From contig JAJZXT010000162.1 of the NCBI GenBank assembly GCA_021806355.1, positions 1-7,009 of the forward strand: a stretch of DNA of 7,009 nt, written 5' to 3'. Under the pieces are notes generated by a model. That model was not told the origin of the DNA and searched no databases. It was given only the letters and a program-made list of their open reading frames with translations. Below, one piece after another: positions 1 to 6,127 of this stretch; position 1 is the stretch's first letter, and every line of letters begins with the position of its first letter. The stretch comes from Thermoplasmata archaeon. Its GTDB lineage: Archaea > Thermoplasmatota > Thermoplasmata > Thermoplasmatales > Thermoplasmataceae. Both the position numbers and the translations under genes were made by a program.

Positions 1-2
1 TC

Positions 3-332
3 GGTGCATCCTCCCTGTCAAATGTCAGTTATTACGTCATGAAGAATACGACAGCTCCAGATGGTTATGTCAACGTTTCACATACATTCACCAATATACC
101 TGAAGGGCAGTTCTTTGTGGTGGTTAATCTGAATACAACAAGGGGAAACATAACAACAGGATTCATCAAGGGTCCCATAAATTCAAACATTTATGGTTAT
201 GGCACGTACTTACTATATAGTTATTCATTCTTATTCATATTACTATTGGGAATAATATATATAGCGGGCTTACTTGTGGCCAGAGGTCTTTCAAACAGTG
301 CTGCCTACAGAAGGGAGCATATGCATAATTGA
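3..332 (+). CDS. C-terminal part of a membrane-anchored surface protein (5' end outside window)
   Basis: The frame is open from the left edge, so the gene begins upstream; the first ATG inside (position 39) is probably internal. The visible 109 residues are mostly a Thr/Asn/Gly-rich, beta-prone stretch with several N-glycosylation-type sequons (NVS, NTT, NIT), as in the outside part of archaeal surface proteins. One long hydrophobic segment follows (roughly YLLYSYSF through YIAGLLVA, encoded around 205-280), and then a short basic tail ending RREHMHN. This suggests an exported domain held by one C-terminal membrane helix with the tail in the cytoplasm. No family is recognised. It ends 47 bases before the next gene, which has its own promoter, so the two are probably not co-transcribed. 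Confidence 0.7.
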   Translation, partial: GASSLSNVSYYVMKNTTAPDGYVNVSHTFTNIPEGQFFVVVNLNTTRGNITTGFIKGPINSNIYGYGTYLLYSYSFLFILLLGIIYIAGLLVARGLSNSAAYRREHMHN

Positions 333-351
333 ACTATGTAAACTCAAAAAT

Positions 352-360
352 TCTATATAT
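352..360 (+). promoter_or_regulatory. TATA box for the AbrB-PhoU gene
   Basis: TCTATATAT is centred about 24 nt before the ATG at 380, with an A-rich possible BRE just upstream (AAAAA at 346-350). At this spacing transcription would begin at or next to the start codon. This gives a leaderless mRNA, which is common in Thermoplasmata. No Shine-Dalgarno is visible before the ATG, which fits. Confidence 0.55.
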
Positions 361-379
361 GTAATACATATATCAAATT

Positions 380-1348
380 ATGACAAACGAGTCCAGAAGG
401 GTACAGCTCACTGGAGGATCAACATTCATAGTTTCACTACCACAGGAATGGATAAGAAAAAATGGAATGGGCAAGGGCAGCCTTGTAACCATGGATATTA
501 ATGGCGATAACCTGACTATTTATCCAGGCGAGGAAAAGAAGAAGGAAGTGGTGAGGACAATGGAGATCAGCTCTTCCGTTACTGATGATTTTTTGCAGAG
601 ATCCATGATTTCAATCTATATTTCGGGATTTGATACACTCATTATAAAGTCATCAACGTATCTCTCACAGGGTGCCAGGGATGTCGTGAAGAAGTTCACA
701 AGGCTGGTGATGGGTGTTGAGATATTTGAGGAGAGTGCAAGATCAATAGTTCTGCAAAATGTTCTTGATTCCAGTTCATTCCCTCTATCTAATGCCCTGA
801 AACGAATGATAATGAACGTACAGAACATGTTCCAGGATACAATTAAGGCTGTGGAAAGTAACGAGATAGAGCTGATCGAAAATATAATCTCACGTGATGA
901 CGAGGTGGACAGATATCACTTCTATATCATGAAGGAGATTGGCACCCAGCATGTCGAAGGCGGAGAACTGACATTTTACCTTATATTTTCAAGAATTCTG
1001 GAAAGGATTGCCGATCATTCAGTTAACATATGCATTTCATTGAAGAACGGAGAGCTGAATTCCAGTGAAAAAAAGAAGATTCTAACTGATTTCATGCGCT
1101 TTACAAATGAACTTCTTCAGAAGTCCACTACCGCGTTCATGGGTGCCGATCTTCAAACCCTGAATGAGATTGTGAACAGCAAAGACGGAATAAAAGAAAT
1201 TAAAAGTAAGATAAACCAGAGAAAATTCAATGATGTCACTGTGTCTTCGATAACAGAGGAAATAACAAGAATCGGACTATACCTGACTGATATTGCTGAA
1301 ATAACAATGGACAGGTACATCTACAGAAACCAGACCGTTAGAATTTGA
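380..1348 (+). CDS. phoU: AbrB-domain PhoU-like regulator
   Basis: This is a 322-residue archaeal PhoU-family protein with an N-terminal DNA-binding domain. Residues about 5-50 (RRVQLTGGSTFIVSLPQEW, then GKGSLVTM) are an AbrB/SpoVT-type swapped-hairpin domain. Residues about 140-225 form a PhoU helical-bundle repeat carrying the family metal-binding signature ERIADH (208-213) and an acidic RDDEVDR (172-178). Residues about 233-315 form a second bundle (EEITRIGLYLTDIAEI) that lacks a clear ERxxDH signature. Bacterial PhoU links the Pst phosphate transporter to its sensor kinase; the archaeal AbrB-PhoU form is generally annotated as a phosphate-uptake regulator that may bind DNA directly. No pst genes lie in this window, so a role in phosphate control is inferred from family only. 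The ATG at 380 is chosen because it starts directly before the AbrB domain and sits at leaderless distance from a TATA box. Confidence 0.85.
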   Translation: MTNESRRVQLTGGSTFIVSLPQEWIRKNGMGKGSLVTMDINGDNLTIYPGEEKKKEVVRTMEISSSVTDDFLQRSMISIYISGFDTLIIKSSTYLSQGARDVVKKFTRLVMGVEIFEESARSIVLQNVLDSSSFPLSNALKRMIMNVQNMFQDTIKAVESNEIELIENIISRDDEVDRYHFYIMKEIGTQHVEGGELTFYLIFSRILERIADHSVNICISLKNGELNSSEKKKILTDFMRFTNELLQKSTTAFMGADLQTLNEIVNSKDGIKEIKSKINQRKFNDVTVSSITEEITRIGLYLTDIAEITMDRYIYRNQTVRI

Positions 1349-1588
1349 TAAAAGAAGGATGTACCGTATTTCAGTAACTGACGATCCTGTATAATATATT
1401 GATGTGCAGTACATTTGTCCATCATCCTCGGCCTCTCACCATCATGCAAAGCTGGAAGCATAAGAAAATATGGTGTACGATGGCGTGAAACTCATGGAAT
1501 GTCCATCACAGTAATCTCAATTGCAGGATCAATGTGTCAACGCAATTCCAAGGAATCAATATATATACTGCATAATGAATAATGTTAC
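1349..1588. other. Intergenic region between the PhoU-like and zinc-ribbon genes
   Basis: No gene is supported in these 240 bases. A plus-strand frame stays open for roughly 60 codons (about 1400-1580) but has no upstream ATG, no RBS and no family resemblance. A 6-bp inverted repeat, AATTGC (1519-1524) and GCAATT (1542-1547), lies about 15 bp upstream of the TATA box of the next gene. It could be an operator, but it is short enough to be chance. Confidence 0.5.
1558..1567 (+). promoter_or_regulatory. TATA box for the zinc-ribbon gene
   Basis: AATATATATA is centred 26 nt before the ATG at 1589, the standard archaeal spacing for a transcript that starts at the start codon. No ribosome binding site lies in between, consistent with leaderless translation. 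Confidence 0.6.
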
Positions 1589-2245
1589 ATGGCGAAATGT
1601 GTTTCATGTGGAGCAGATATTCAGGACGAAGCATCCTTTTGCCCTCAGTGTGGGGCGGCTCAACCAGCAGGTCAAGTAAGTAACCAAAACTTAAAGCCTG
1701 TCGCAGGAGAGCACTTCAAGACAATGGGAAGAATGGGTGTAATGAGCCATGGACTTGAATTGGTAATTGAAAACGAACAGGGAACTATTGGCTCCGTAAG
1801 TTTTAGTGGGGGATTAATGGGAACATTTGAGGCAAATTTTCAATTAAATGATCCTCAGGGAAGCGTCCTTTTAAGGACACAGCATAACAAGCCAAAAAAG
1901 ATGATAAGCACTTTTAAGAACTATTCCATAATAGATTCAAGTGGAAATGAAATTGGGCAGATGGATATTCACAACCGTAGGGCTGAAATTAGGACTCAAA
2001 AAGGTCAGAAGTACGAAGTCACAGAAAACATAGGTGGCAGGGATATAAAGATATCAAGCAATGGAAATGTTGTTGGCGAGATCAAACATCATCTTGAGAG
2101 CAAATATTTTGAGGGAACAATAACCGGGGATATTCAACCAGAGATATTTGTCACATATCTTCTGTACAGGACACTGGAACATGCAGTTACATCTGGTGAC
2201 TTTATGGGTGGACAGGGCATGAATGGAGTCGGTTTCAGGCTCTGA
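1589..2245 (+). CDS. Zinc-ribbon protein with predicted scramblase/LURP-one-like domain
   Basis: This is a 218-residue soluble protein. Residues 4-21 form a short zinc ribbon with two CxxC pairs (C4/C7 and C18/C21, CVSCG...CPQCG), the double-zinc-ribbon style common in archaea. A polar linker follows to about residue 40. The rest, from about 45 to 205, is rich in alternating beta strands and turns (ELVIENEQGTIGSV, GSVLLRTQ, YSIIDSSGNEIGQMDI, YEVTENIGGRDIKIS, GNVVGEIKHH). This pattern resembles the tubby-C-like fold of the phospholipid scramblase and LURP-one-related families (PF03803, PF04525). The C-terminus has a hydrophobic helix (EIFVTYLLYRTLEHAV) and a Gly/Met-rich tail. The zinc ribbon is clear by eye; the fold assignment is a judgement from strand pattern and needs a profile search. 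The function is unknown. It has its own promoter and is convergent with the next gene. Confidence 0.7.
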   Translation: MAKCVSCGADIQDEASFCPQCGAAQPAGQVSNQNLKPVAGEHFKTMGRMGVMSHGLELVIENEQGTIGSVSFSGGLMGTFEANFQLNDPQGSVLLRTQHNKPKKMISTFKNYSIIDSSGNEIGQMDIHNRRAEIRTQKGQKYEVTENIGGRDIKISSNGNVVGEIKHHLESKYFEGTITGDIQPEIFVTYLLYRTLEHAVTSGDFMGGQGMNGVGFRL

Positions 2246-2276
2246 CATTCCTGATCCAGTAAAATTAAGGAGGTAT

Positions 2277-2714
2277 TCAATCTCCCCACTCATAAAATAT
2301 AATCTTAAAGGAGGGATTTTTTTCCTCCAGTATATCTTTCATCTTGTAAAAATCCTGAATGAACATTTTTTTTCTGAGTTCTGATATAATGGAGGAAGCG
2401 CTCTGAAGATCTCCTTCAAATCGTTTTACAATTTCAAATGTTTCCACGACATCAGGAATTTGAATTTTTTCATAGCCCATCACAGCACAGTAAAAGCAGT
2501 ATTTTGCAACCTGTCTCTCGTTGAAATACATCTTGTTTCCATCAATGACCAGGTTTACTCCTTCAGTCTCCCTGTATAGAAATATATCAGTTCCCACAGG
2601 CAGGGCTATTTCCCTGTATTCAGCCTTACTGTCAAGGTAATCTAAAGGGAAGACACCAAGTTTACATTCCCTGAGAATGCTCTCTGCACGCTGGATAATG
2701 AATGTATCATCCAT
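2277..2714 (-). CDS. Conserved-looking hypothetical protein, 145 aa
   Basis: I do not recognise this protein. It is soluble, with no signal peptide or membrane segment. The N-terminal half is mixed alpha/beta (FIIQRAESILRECKLGVFPL, then strands around IALPVGTDIFLYRE and VNLVIDGNKMYF). The C-terminal half is mainly helical and charged (VETFEIVKRFEGDL, SASSIISELRKKMF). The coding evidence is a full-length frame, a candidate TATA box upstream, normal composition, and a tight 31-bp convergent gap with the gene on the other strand. The ATG at 2714 is the first in frame after the promoter. It has no co-directional neighbour within 450 bp, so it is probably transcribed alone. Assigning a function would be guessing. 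Confidence 0.6.
   Translation of the reverse strand: MDDTFIIQRAESILRECKLGVFPLDYLDSKAEYREIALPVGTDIFLYRETEGVNLVIDGNKMYFNERQVAKYCFYCAVMGYEKIQIPDVVETFEIVKRFEGDLQSASSIISELRKKMFIQDFYKMKDILEEKNPSFKIIFYEWGD
2310..2328 (+). terminator. Possible terminator hairpin with T-tract for the zinc-ribbon gene
   Basis: GGAGGGA (2310-2316) can pair with TTTCCTCC (2322-2328) through a mostly G-C stem, and a run of seven T lies at 2317-2323. It starts 65 nt after the stop codon at 2245. Archaeal termination depends largely on T runs, so this T7 may end the plus-strand transcript. It lies inside the 3' coding end of the convergent gene, so it may equally be a codon effect (Lys/Asn codons on the other strand). Confidence 0.25.
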
Positions 2715-2744
2715 TGGTAAAGTAATGCTACCTACATTAAAGAG

Positions 2745-2752
2745 ATATTTAA
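2745..2752 (-). promoter_or_regulatory. Candidate TATA box for the 145-aa hypothetical gene
   Basis: Read on the minus strand this is TTAAATAT, centred about 34 nt before the ATG at 2714. Transcription would begin about 8 nt before the start codon. It is a weaker match than the other TATA boxes in the window. Confidence 0.35.
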
Positions 2753-2951
2753 TACCTAAACTCTACAAAATTTAATTCGAAGACATTAGATTTCCGGAAA
2801 GATCAGCAATCTTCCTTGAAACAGGCACAATGGCTTGTCTGCATTCCCATTGGTTTACACCTTTAACTAACACCAGCCATTTTACATTAATCTTCTGTGG
2901 AAGTTAGGAAGTTATGCAAAAAAATTTACAGAATTTTGTAGAAAATAGATA

Positions 2952-2977
2952 AGATCTTTACTTTAAAAAGTAGATCT
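2952..2977. repeat. Imperfect inverted repeat / hairpin
   Basis: AGATCT (2952-2957) pairs with AGATCT (2972-2977), and ACTTT (2960-2964) pairs with AAAGT (2967-2971). There is a 2-nt bulge and an AA loop, giving 11 base pairs. It is about 200 bp beyond the stop of the efflux gene on the minus strand and is followed on the plus strand by a TATA-like sequence. It could be a terminator, an operator or chance in A/T-rich DNA. Confidence 0.3.
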
Positions 2978-3083
2978 TTGATATATAAATGAAAGTCAGA
3001 AAACATACAAATACATGTACATATAACTCACTACAGAAATAGTGTTTTGTGATATTTGGCATAAAACCAAAACGTATATGGAA

Positions 3084-3100
3084 TGGGCCAGACCGGACTT
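3084..3100 (-). repeat. tRNA 3'-end-like fragment (possible attachment-site remnant)
   Basis: Read on the minus strand this is AAGTCCGGTCTGGCCCA. It parses as the end of a T-loop (AAGT), the T-stem 3' strand (CCGGT), a 7-nt acceptor 3' strand (CTGGCCC) and discriminator A. The sequence before it on the minus strand does not supply a T-stem partner, an anticodon arm or a matching GGGCCAG 5' end, so it is not a whole tRNA gene. It is G+C-rich within A/T-rich DNA and matches 6066-6079 in 13 of 14 bases. Fragments that begin in the T-loop and run to the 3' end are what integration into a tRNA gene leaves at one side. The short length means chance cannot be excluded. Confidence 0.35.
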
Positions 3101-3176
3101 CATTATAGGTGTAACCAAGTCCAATATGTAATGTGTAAACCCGAATGCATTAGCTACAGCAAAACACCAGTTATGT

Positions 3177-4706
3177 CTATGGTTGCTGGGTTTTATCTTT
3201 AAATTCGCGAGACGTGTGTGGAAGACGACCATAGATGAAGAATGCCGAAATTATAGTGAATAAAGACAGAATGAACAGAATGAGGAAAGATTCCTGTATG
3301 GCGGAAGACATAGCTATGGCATTAATTCCATATTTGCCCGGATTCGTAGAAGTCACATGGCTCATCAAGTCTAATTCTTTATATCTGGAATAGATGAATG
3401 CCGTCAGGATAGAGAGGATAATGCTTCCTCCAATATTGCCCATAAATTGCACAATAGAACTTGACGCTCCAATATCTCTCGGTTCTGCTGAGTATTGCGC
3501 AGAAAGAGTCGTGGCCGCCATTGTAAAACCAACGCCAAAGCCTATCGGTATCAGCCCCTCCACCAAGCCTAAGACAGGGAACGGCCCCCAAAATATGTAA
3601 GGTTGTGTACTCGGTGATATTGTCAGAAGTGGAAGAAAACCAAGTGCCATGCAAATCGTTCCTATGATGCAAAAAAACCTGTAGGATAGCTTTGGCAATA
3701 AAACCCCTCCGAGTATTGACCCTATCACCATAGGAACGACGAAACCATACAGAACGTTCCTGAGCATATCTGCTGTTCCGAAAAGAACCTCCGTTACAAA
3801 TATGGCGATGAATGTACTAAGGGAAAAAAGAATCCCGCCACGAAAGAAACTAAGAAAACTGTCAGAAATTATTGTTTTATGCCTAAACATTCTGAGAGGT
3901 ATTACAGGCTCTTCGGCAATATGCATTTCAACCAGCAAGAAAAAGGCCAATAGCATCACGGCGGATGCAAAAAAGGCAACAGTCCATGGGTTTCTCAGAG
4001 ACCATCCAGAATATGCAATTTCTATTAAGGGGAATGTCAGAAGTGATACCCATGAGGCAAGAAGAATGGAGCCTAAATAATCAAACTTACCACGGGAAAT
4101 GGGTCTGAGTGGACTCAGTAAAAACCATACAAGAATGAAGGAGACTATACCGAACGGGATATTCACGTAAAAAACCCATCTCCAGCTTGTTGCATCAACG
4201 ATGAATGCTCCAATTTCAGGACCAACCACAATGGCAATCCCAATGAAACTGGTTACTGCGCCTGTCAATTTAGCACGCGCAGCTGGTGGGAGAACTACTG
4301 CTATCACAGCAAGTCCCACAGGTAGAAACCCCCCACTTCCAAGCCCCTGAACTGCCCTGAACGCAATCAATTCTGGTAGATTCAGGCTTAATCCCGCCAG
4401 GATTGAACCTGTGATGAAGATTGCTAATGTTAGCAGAAGAATTATTCTCTTACTGAAGTGGTCAGAAAGCTTCCCGAATATGACCATCCCGACCGCGGAT
4501 GAAGTAATATAAGCACCAATCAGGAGTGCAAGACCGTTGGGCTGGTGCAAGGCGCCAACTATAGCTGGCATTGCAGTCGTCACAATAAGATTGTCGAGAG
4601 CGCCCATGAGCACACCCATTACAATTCCAACCATTATTAGATATGGGTGATTTGTTGGTTGCACTCTTTCATTAATTATGCTACCTTGACTCTCGTCAGA
4701 AGACAC
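3177..4706 (-). CDS. DHA2-family (EmrB/QacA-type) multidrug MFS transporter
   Basis: This 509-residue membrane protein is the usual length for 14-TM drug:H+ antiporters, which expel hydrophobic or cationic compounds using the proton gradient. The family motifs are visible: D1 in TM1 (LDNLIVTTAMPAI, residues 38-50), motif A in the loop after TM2 (GKLSDHFSKR, 78-87), motif B in TM4 (RAVQGLGSGG, 117-126), and the antiporter motif C in TM5 (GIAIVVGPEIG, 156-166) followed by WRWVFYVNIPFG. The C-terminal half has at least seven further hydrophobic segments. The start is GTG at 4704-4706, directly abutting the TAA stop of the marR gene (4707-4709). A GGTGA, complementary to the 16S 3' end, lies 4 nt before it; the next in-frame Met is about residue 25, already at the first membrane helix. 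It is co-transcribed with the repressor. The substrate cannot be read from sequence. Confidence 0.9.
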   Translation of the reverse strand: MSSDESQGSIINERVQPTNHPYLIMVGIVMGVLMGALDNLIVTTAMPAIVGALHQPNGLALLIGAYITSSAVGMVIFGKLSDHFSKRIILLLTLAIFITGSILAGLSLNLPELIAFRAVQGLGSGGFLPVGLAVIAVVLPPAARAKLTGAVTSFIGIAIVVGPEIGAFIVDATSWRWVFYVNIPFGIVSFILVWFLLSPLRPISRGKFDYLGSILLASWVSLLTFPLIEIAYSGWSLRNPWTVAFFASAVMLLAFFLLVEMHIAEEPVIPLRMFRHKTIISDSFLSFFRGGILFSLSTFIAIFVTEVLFGTADMLRNVLYGFVVPMVIGSILGGVLLPKLSYRFFCIIGTICMALGFLPLLTISPSTQPYIFWGPFPVLGLVEGLIPIGFGVGFTMAATTLSAQYSAEPRDIGASSSIVQFMGNIGGSIILSILTAFIYSRYKELDLMSHVTSTNPGKYGINAIAMSSAIQESFLILFILSLFTIISAFFIYGRLPHTSREFKDKTQQP

Positions 4707-5189
4707 TTATTCACCATCCGTTTCCTCCATAGTACTTAGAACTTTTACCATAGTTGTTATAATTTTAGAGAATGCACTCATATCTTCAATATTGAGTGAC
4801 TTCTCAAGTTTCTCTGTCATTGACTGTTGCATTTTCTGAAACTTCATGAGCCTCTCTTTTCCATTCTCAGAGATTGATATTTCAACTCTCCTCCTATCTT
4901 CGTTGCTTCTGATCCTATAGATATAATCTAAAGCGCTCAATCCGTCTAATAAATCAGTGATACTCGGAAGTGTCGTTCCTGAATAGGTAGATATCTCCTT
5001 GGGAGAAATTCCTTTTCGTGTCGATATCACTTGCAATGCCCAGGCCTGCGGTAATGTAAGGTGTGCCCTTTTCGAATTCAATCTTGAAATCTTCGTGAAT
5101 TTTGATATCAGCGTTCCAAAATCCGTCCAGACATCCCCAAGATTTTCAACTGCGTGGTTAGATATTTTATCCGGCACCTTTCTAGACAT
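4707..5189 (-). CDS. MarR-family transcriptional repressor of the efflux operon
   Basis: This 160-residue protein has the standard MarR layout: an N-terminal dimerisation helix (about 14-40), a winged helix-turn-helix (about 45-110), and C-terminal dimerisation helices (about 112-155). The recognition helix region is TYSGTTLPSITDLLDGL (68-84), and the wing carries the family DRRR signature (residues 98-101, SNEDRRRVEIS). MarR proteins bind palindromic operators as dimers and release DNA when they bind small aromatic or toxic ligands. It is the first gene of a two-gene unit with the DHA2 efflux pump, separated by zero bases, and its promoter contains two matching palindromes. Autorepression with drug-induced efflux is therefore the likely role. 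The ATG at 5189 is the first start after the operator and borders it directly. Confidence 0.88.
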   Translation of the reverse strand: MSRKVPDKISNHAVENLGDVWTDFGTLISKFTKISRLNSKRAHLTLPQAWALQVISTRKGISPKEISTYSGTTLPSITDLLDGLSALDYIYRIRSNEDRRRVEISISENGKERLMKFQKMQQSMTEKLEKSLNIEDMSAFSKIITTMVKVLSTMEETDGE

Positions 5190-5204
5190 ATTAGGTTTCC
5201 TAAT
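5190..5204 (-). promoter_or_regulatory. MarR operator copy 1 (ATTAGG-N3-CCTAAT)
   Basis: This is a perfect palindrome with 6-bp arms and a 3-bp spacer, touching the marR start codon. The predicted transcription start (about 26 nt after the TATA centre, near 5196) falls inside it, so a bound dimer would block initiation. Its core TTAGG-N3-CCTAA is repeated in copy 2, centre-to-centre 16 bp away. Confidence 0.65.
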
Positions 5205-5206
5205 AG

Positions 5207-5219
5207 TTAGGTTACCTAA
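5207..5219 (-). promoter_or_regulatory. MarR operator copy 2 (TTAGG-N3-CCTAA)
   Basis: This is a palindrome with arms TTAGGT/ACCTAA around one central base, the same core as copy 1. It overlaps the edge of the TATA box. Occupancy by a MarR dimer should hinder TBP/TFB or polymerase recruitment. Confidence 0.65.
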
Positions 5220-5227
5220 ATATATTT
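5218..5227 (-). promoter_or_regulatory. TATA box of the marR-efflux operon
   Basis: Read on the minus strand this is AAATATATTT, centred about 33 nt before the marR ATG, with an AT-rich possible BRE (AAATAGA) just upstream. The predicted leader is only about 7 nt. Confidence 0.5.
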
Positions 5228-5315
5228 CTATTTATGACAAACCTTATTTTTAAGAAGAATCGTGAAAACGAAACTGAACATCATTTTCTTCTTGTTTTCA
5301 AGAACGACCGGGTAT

Positions 5316-5675
5316 TCAGATCCTCATAGTATCAGTTCTGAAGTCCAGTTTCAATCCAATCATTTGAAGTATTTCCACTCCAATTATGGCTGGAAAATCC
5401 ATATTTTCGAGAATTATGAATTCCGGTTCAGAAACTATAATCCCATTCAGTTTTAGATACTCGAATGTCAACGAACCATGTAATTCCTTGGACGATGACC
5501 CTGGTATAGAAACAGGAATTTCACCGTAAGACATAAATCCAAGTCGTTCTGGTCTAATTCCATTGGGTAATACAGCATTTATGTAGTTACCTTCCGCTCC
5601 AGAATCTATCAATGCGGAGAATTTGGCACTCTTGCTTGTGCCCTTTACTTCAATCTGTTCGATGATCAATCCCAT
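5316..5675 (-). CDS. Single-domain retropepsin-like aspartyl protease (clan AA)
   Basis: This 119-residue protein has the half-pepsin layout. Residues 21-33 (ALIDSGAEGNYIN) contain the catalytic DSG triad with Asp24, preceded by strand-forming N-terminal residues. Near the C-terminus, PAIIGVEILQMIGLKLDF (95-112) matches the hydrophobic-hydrophobic-Gly motif and following helix of the family. The length equals one lobe, so the active enzyme would be a homodimer, as in retroviral protease. There is no signal peptide, so it should act in the cytoplasm. Cellular single-lobe proteases of this type exist in bacteria and archaea, mostly without known substrates. The gene begins 14 bp after the end of a small minus-strand gene and is probably in one operon with it. 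The ATG at 5675 allows just enough N-terminal strand before the catalytic Asp. Confidence 0.8.
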   Translation of the reverse strand: MGLIIEQIEVKGTSKSAKFSALIDSGAEGNYINAVLPNGIRPERLGFMSYGEIPVSIPGSSSKELHGSLTFEYLKLNGIIVSEPEFIILENMDFPAIIGVEILQMIGLKLDFRTDTMRI

Positions 5676-5689
5676 GTGAAAGAGTGTCC

Positions 5690-5941
5690 TTATGTCGGGT
5701 TCTCTTTGAATGCCTCAACCTTTCTGGTAGAATCATTTATCACCAATGCGGCAATAATACCTGTTTTTTGCTTTTTATCCCCAACTTCTATGTCTCTTGA
5801 ATAGACAACGACGATGTCCCAATAGCCCTGATAGAATTTTGCAGATGCAATCCTAGCTGGTCCTTCTATACCCAAATCTTTAAGGTGTTTTTCGACAACA
5901 AGTCTCACATCTTTAATGTCCATCTGGACTTCTTGATCCAT
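5690..5941 (-). CDS. Small conserved-looking hypothetical protein, 83 aa
   Basis: No family is recognised with confidence. The protein is soluble and reads as a helix (VRLVVEKHLKDLGI) followed by four or so strands (ARIASAKFYQGYWDIVVVYS, GIIAALVINDSTRKVEAFKE). This order recalls PepSY- or cystatin-like small alpha/beta proteins, but that is only a resemblance. It is first in a likely two-gene operon with the aspartyl protease, whose ATG is 14 bp after its TAA. It could therefore be a partner, inhibitor or substrate of the protease; this is inference from position. The ATG at 5941 lies 26 nt from a TATA-like element; a second Met at residue 7 is an alternative start. Confidence 0.65.
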   Translation of the reverse strand: MDQEVQMDIKDVRLVVEKHLKDLGIEGPARIASAKFYQGYWDIVVVYSRDIEVGDKKQKTGIIAALVINDSTRKVEAFKENPT

Positions 5942-5961
5942 AGTGTATACATTATGGTGTC

Positions 5962-5970
5962 TTTAATAAA
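5962..5970 (-). promoter_or_regulatory. TATA box for the 83-aa/protease operon
   Basis: On the minus strand this is TTTATTAAA, centred about 25 nt before the ATG at 5941. That spacing gives a leaderless transcript, like other genes in this window. Confidence 0.5.
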
Positions 5971-6065
5971 CATTGTTTTGGATGTTGGATTCCCGTCATT
6001 AGATTTTCTCCCGAAAATGCAATGTAAGAGCAAAGTTTTAAGTTTTGAGAGATATATTATATTTA

Positions 6066-6081
6066 TGGGCCCGACCGGATT
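6066..6081 (-). repeat. tRNA 3'-end-like fragment at the left flank of the IS110 element
   Basis: On the minus strand this is AATCCGGTCGGGCCCA: the end of a T-loop (AAT), T-stem CCGGT, acceptor CGGGCCC and discriminator A, as in tRNAs that begin GGGCCCG. On the plus strand it translates to GPTGL, close to the familiar spurious GPTGFEP peptide read antisense to tRNA genes. The match breaks inside the T-loop: the next bases (AATACC on the plus strand) do not rebuild a T-stem, and no anticodon arm follows. So this is a fragment, with the break where an integration or insertion junction would be. It is the partner of 3084-3100. Confidence 0.4.
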
Positions 6082-6127
6082 AATACCTAATTGGGTATAG
6101 GTTAGTAAGTTTTATTAACAAATTAAC

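Larger units (their letters stand above)
2715..3176. other. 462-bp gene-free region downstream of the efflux operon
   Basis: No coding region is supported. Plus-strand frames in 2770-2910 are open for about 40 codons only and lack a usable start. A minus-strand frame running across 2996-3232 is low-complexity and overlaps the end of the efflux gene. What can be seen is the promoter of the 145-aa gene near 2748, a hairpin at 2952-2977, a TATA-like GATATATAAATG at 2980-2991 followed only by a 17-codon frame, and a tRNA-3'-end-like sequence at 3084-3100. The region may be a recombination junction or decayed DNA. Confidence 0.5.

Noticed and set aside
274..501. 75-residue plus-strand frame between the first two genes
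   Set aside because: It overlaps both the membrane-protein end and the AbrB-domain start in a different frame and has no domain.
1400..1580. Open plus-strand frame of about 60 codons before the zinc-ribbon gene
   Set aside because: It has no upstream ATG or ribosome site and no recognisable motif, and it overlaps the TATA box of the next gene.
3083..3160. A complete tRNA gene on the minus strand
   Set aside because: Only the 3' end fits. No matching GGGCCAG 5' acceptor strand, anticodon arm or T-stem 5' strand can be found at the right distance.
2996..3232. 78-residue minus-strand frame overlapping the end of the efflux gene
   Set aside because: It overlaps the well-supported MFS gene in another frame, has a low-complexity Tyr/Met-rich C-terminus and no family resemblance.
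5262..5456. 64-residue plus-strand frame
   Set aside because: It is antisense to the end of the aspartyl protease gene, Phe/Asn-rich, and without a promoter or RBS.
5885..6100. 71-residue plus-strand frame ending MGPTGLIPNWV
   Set aside because: It is antisense to the 83-aa gene, and its tail is the kind of peptide seen when the complement of a tRNA 3' end is translated. That supports the tRNA-fragment reading, not a protein.
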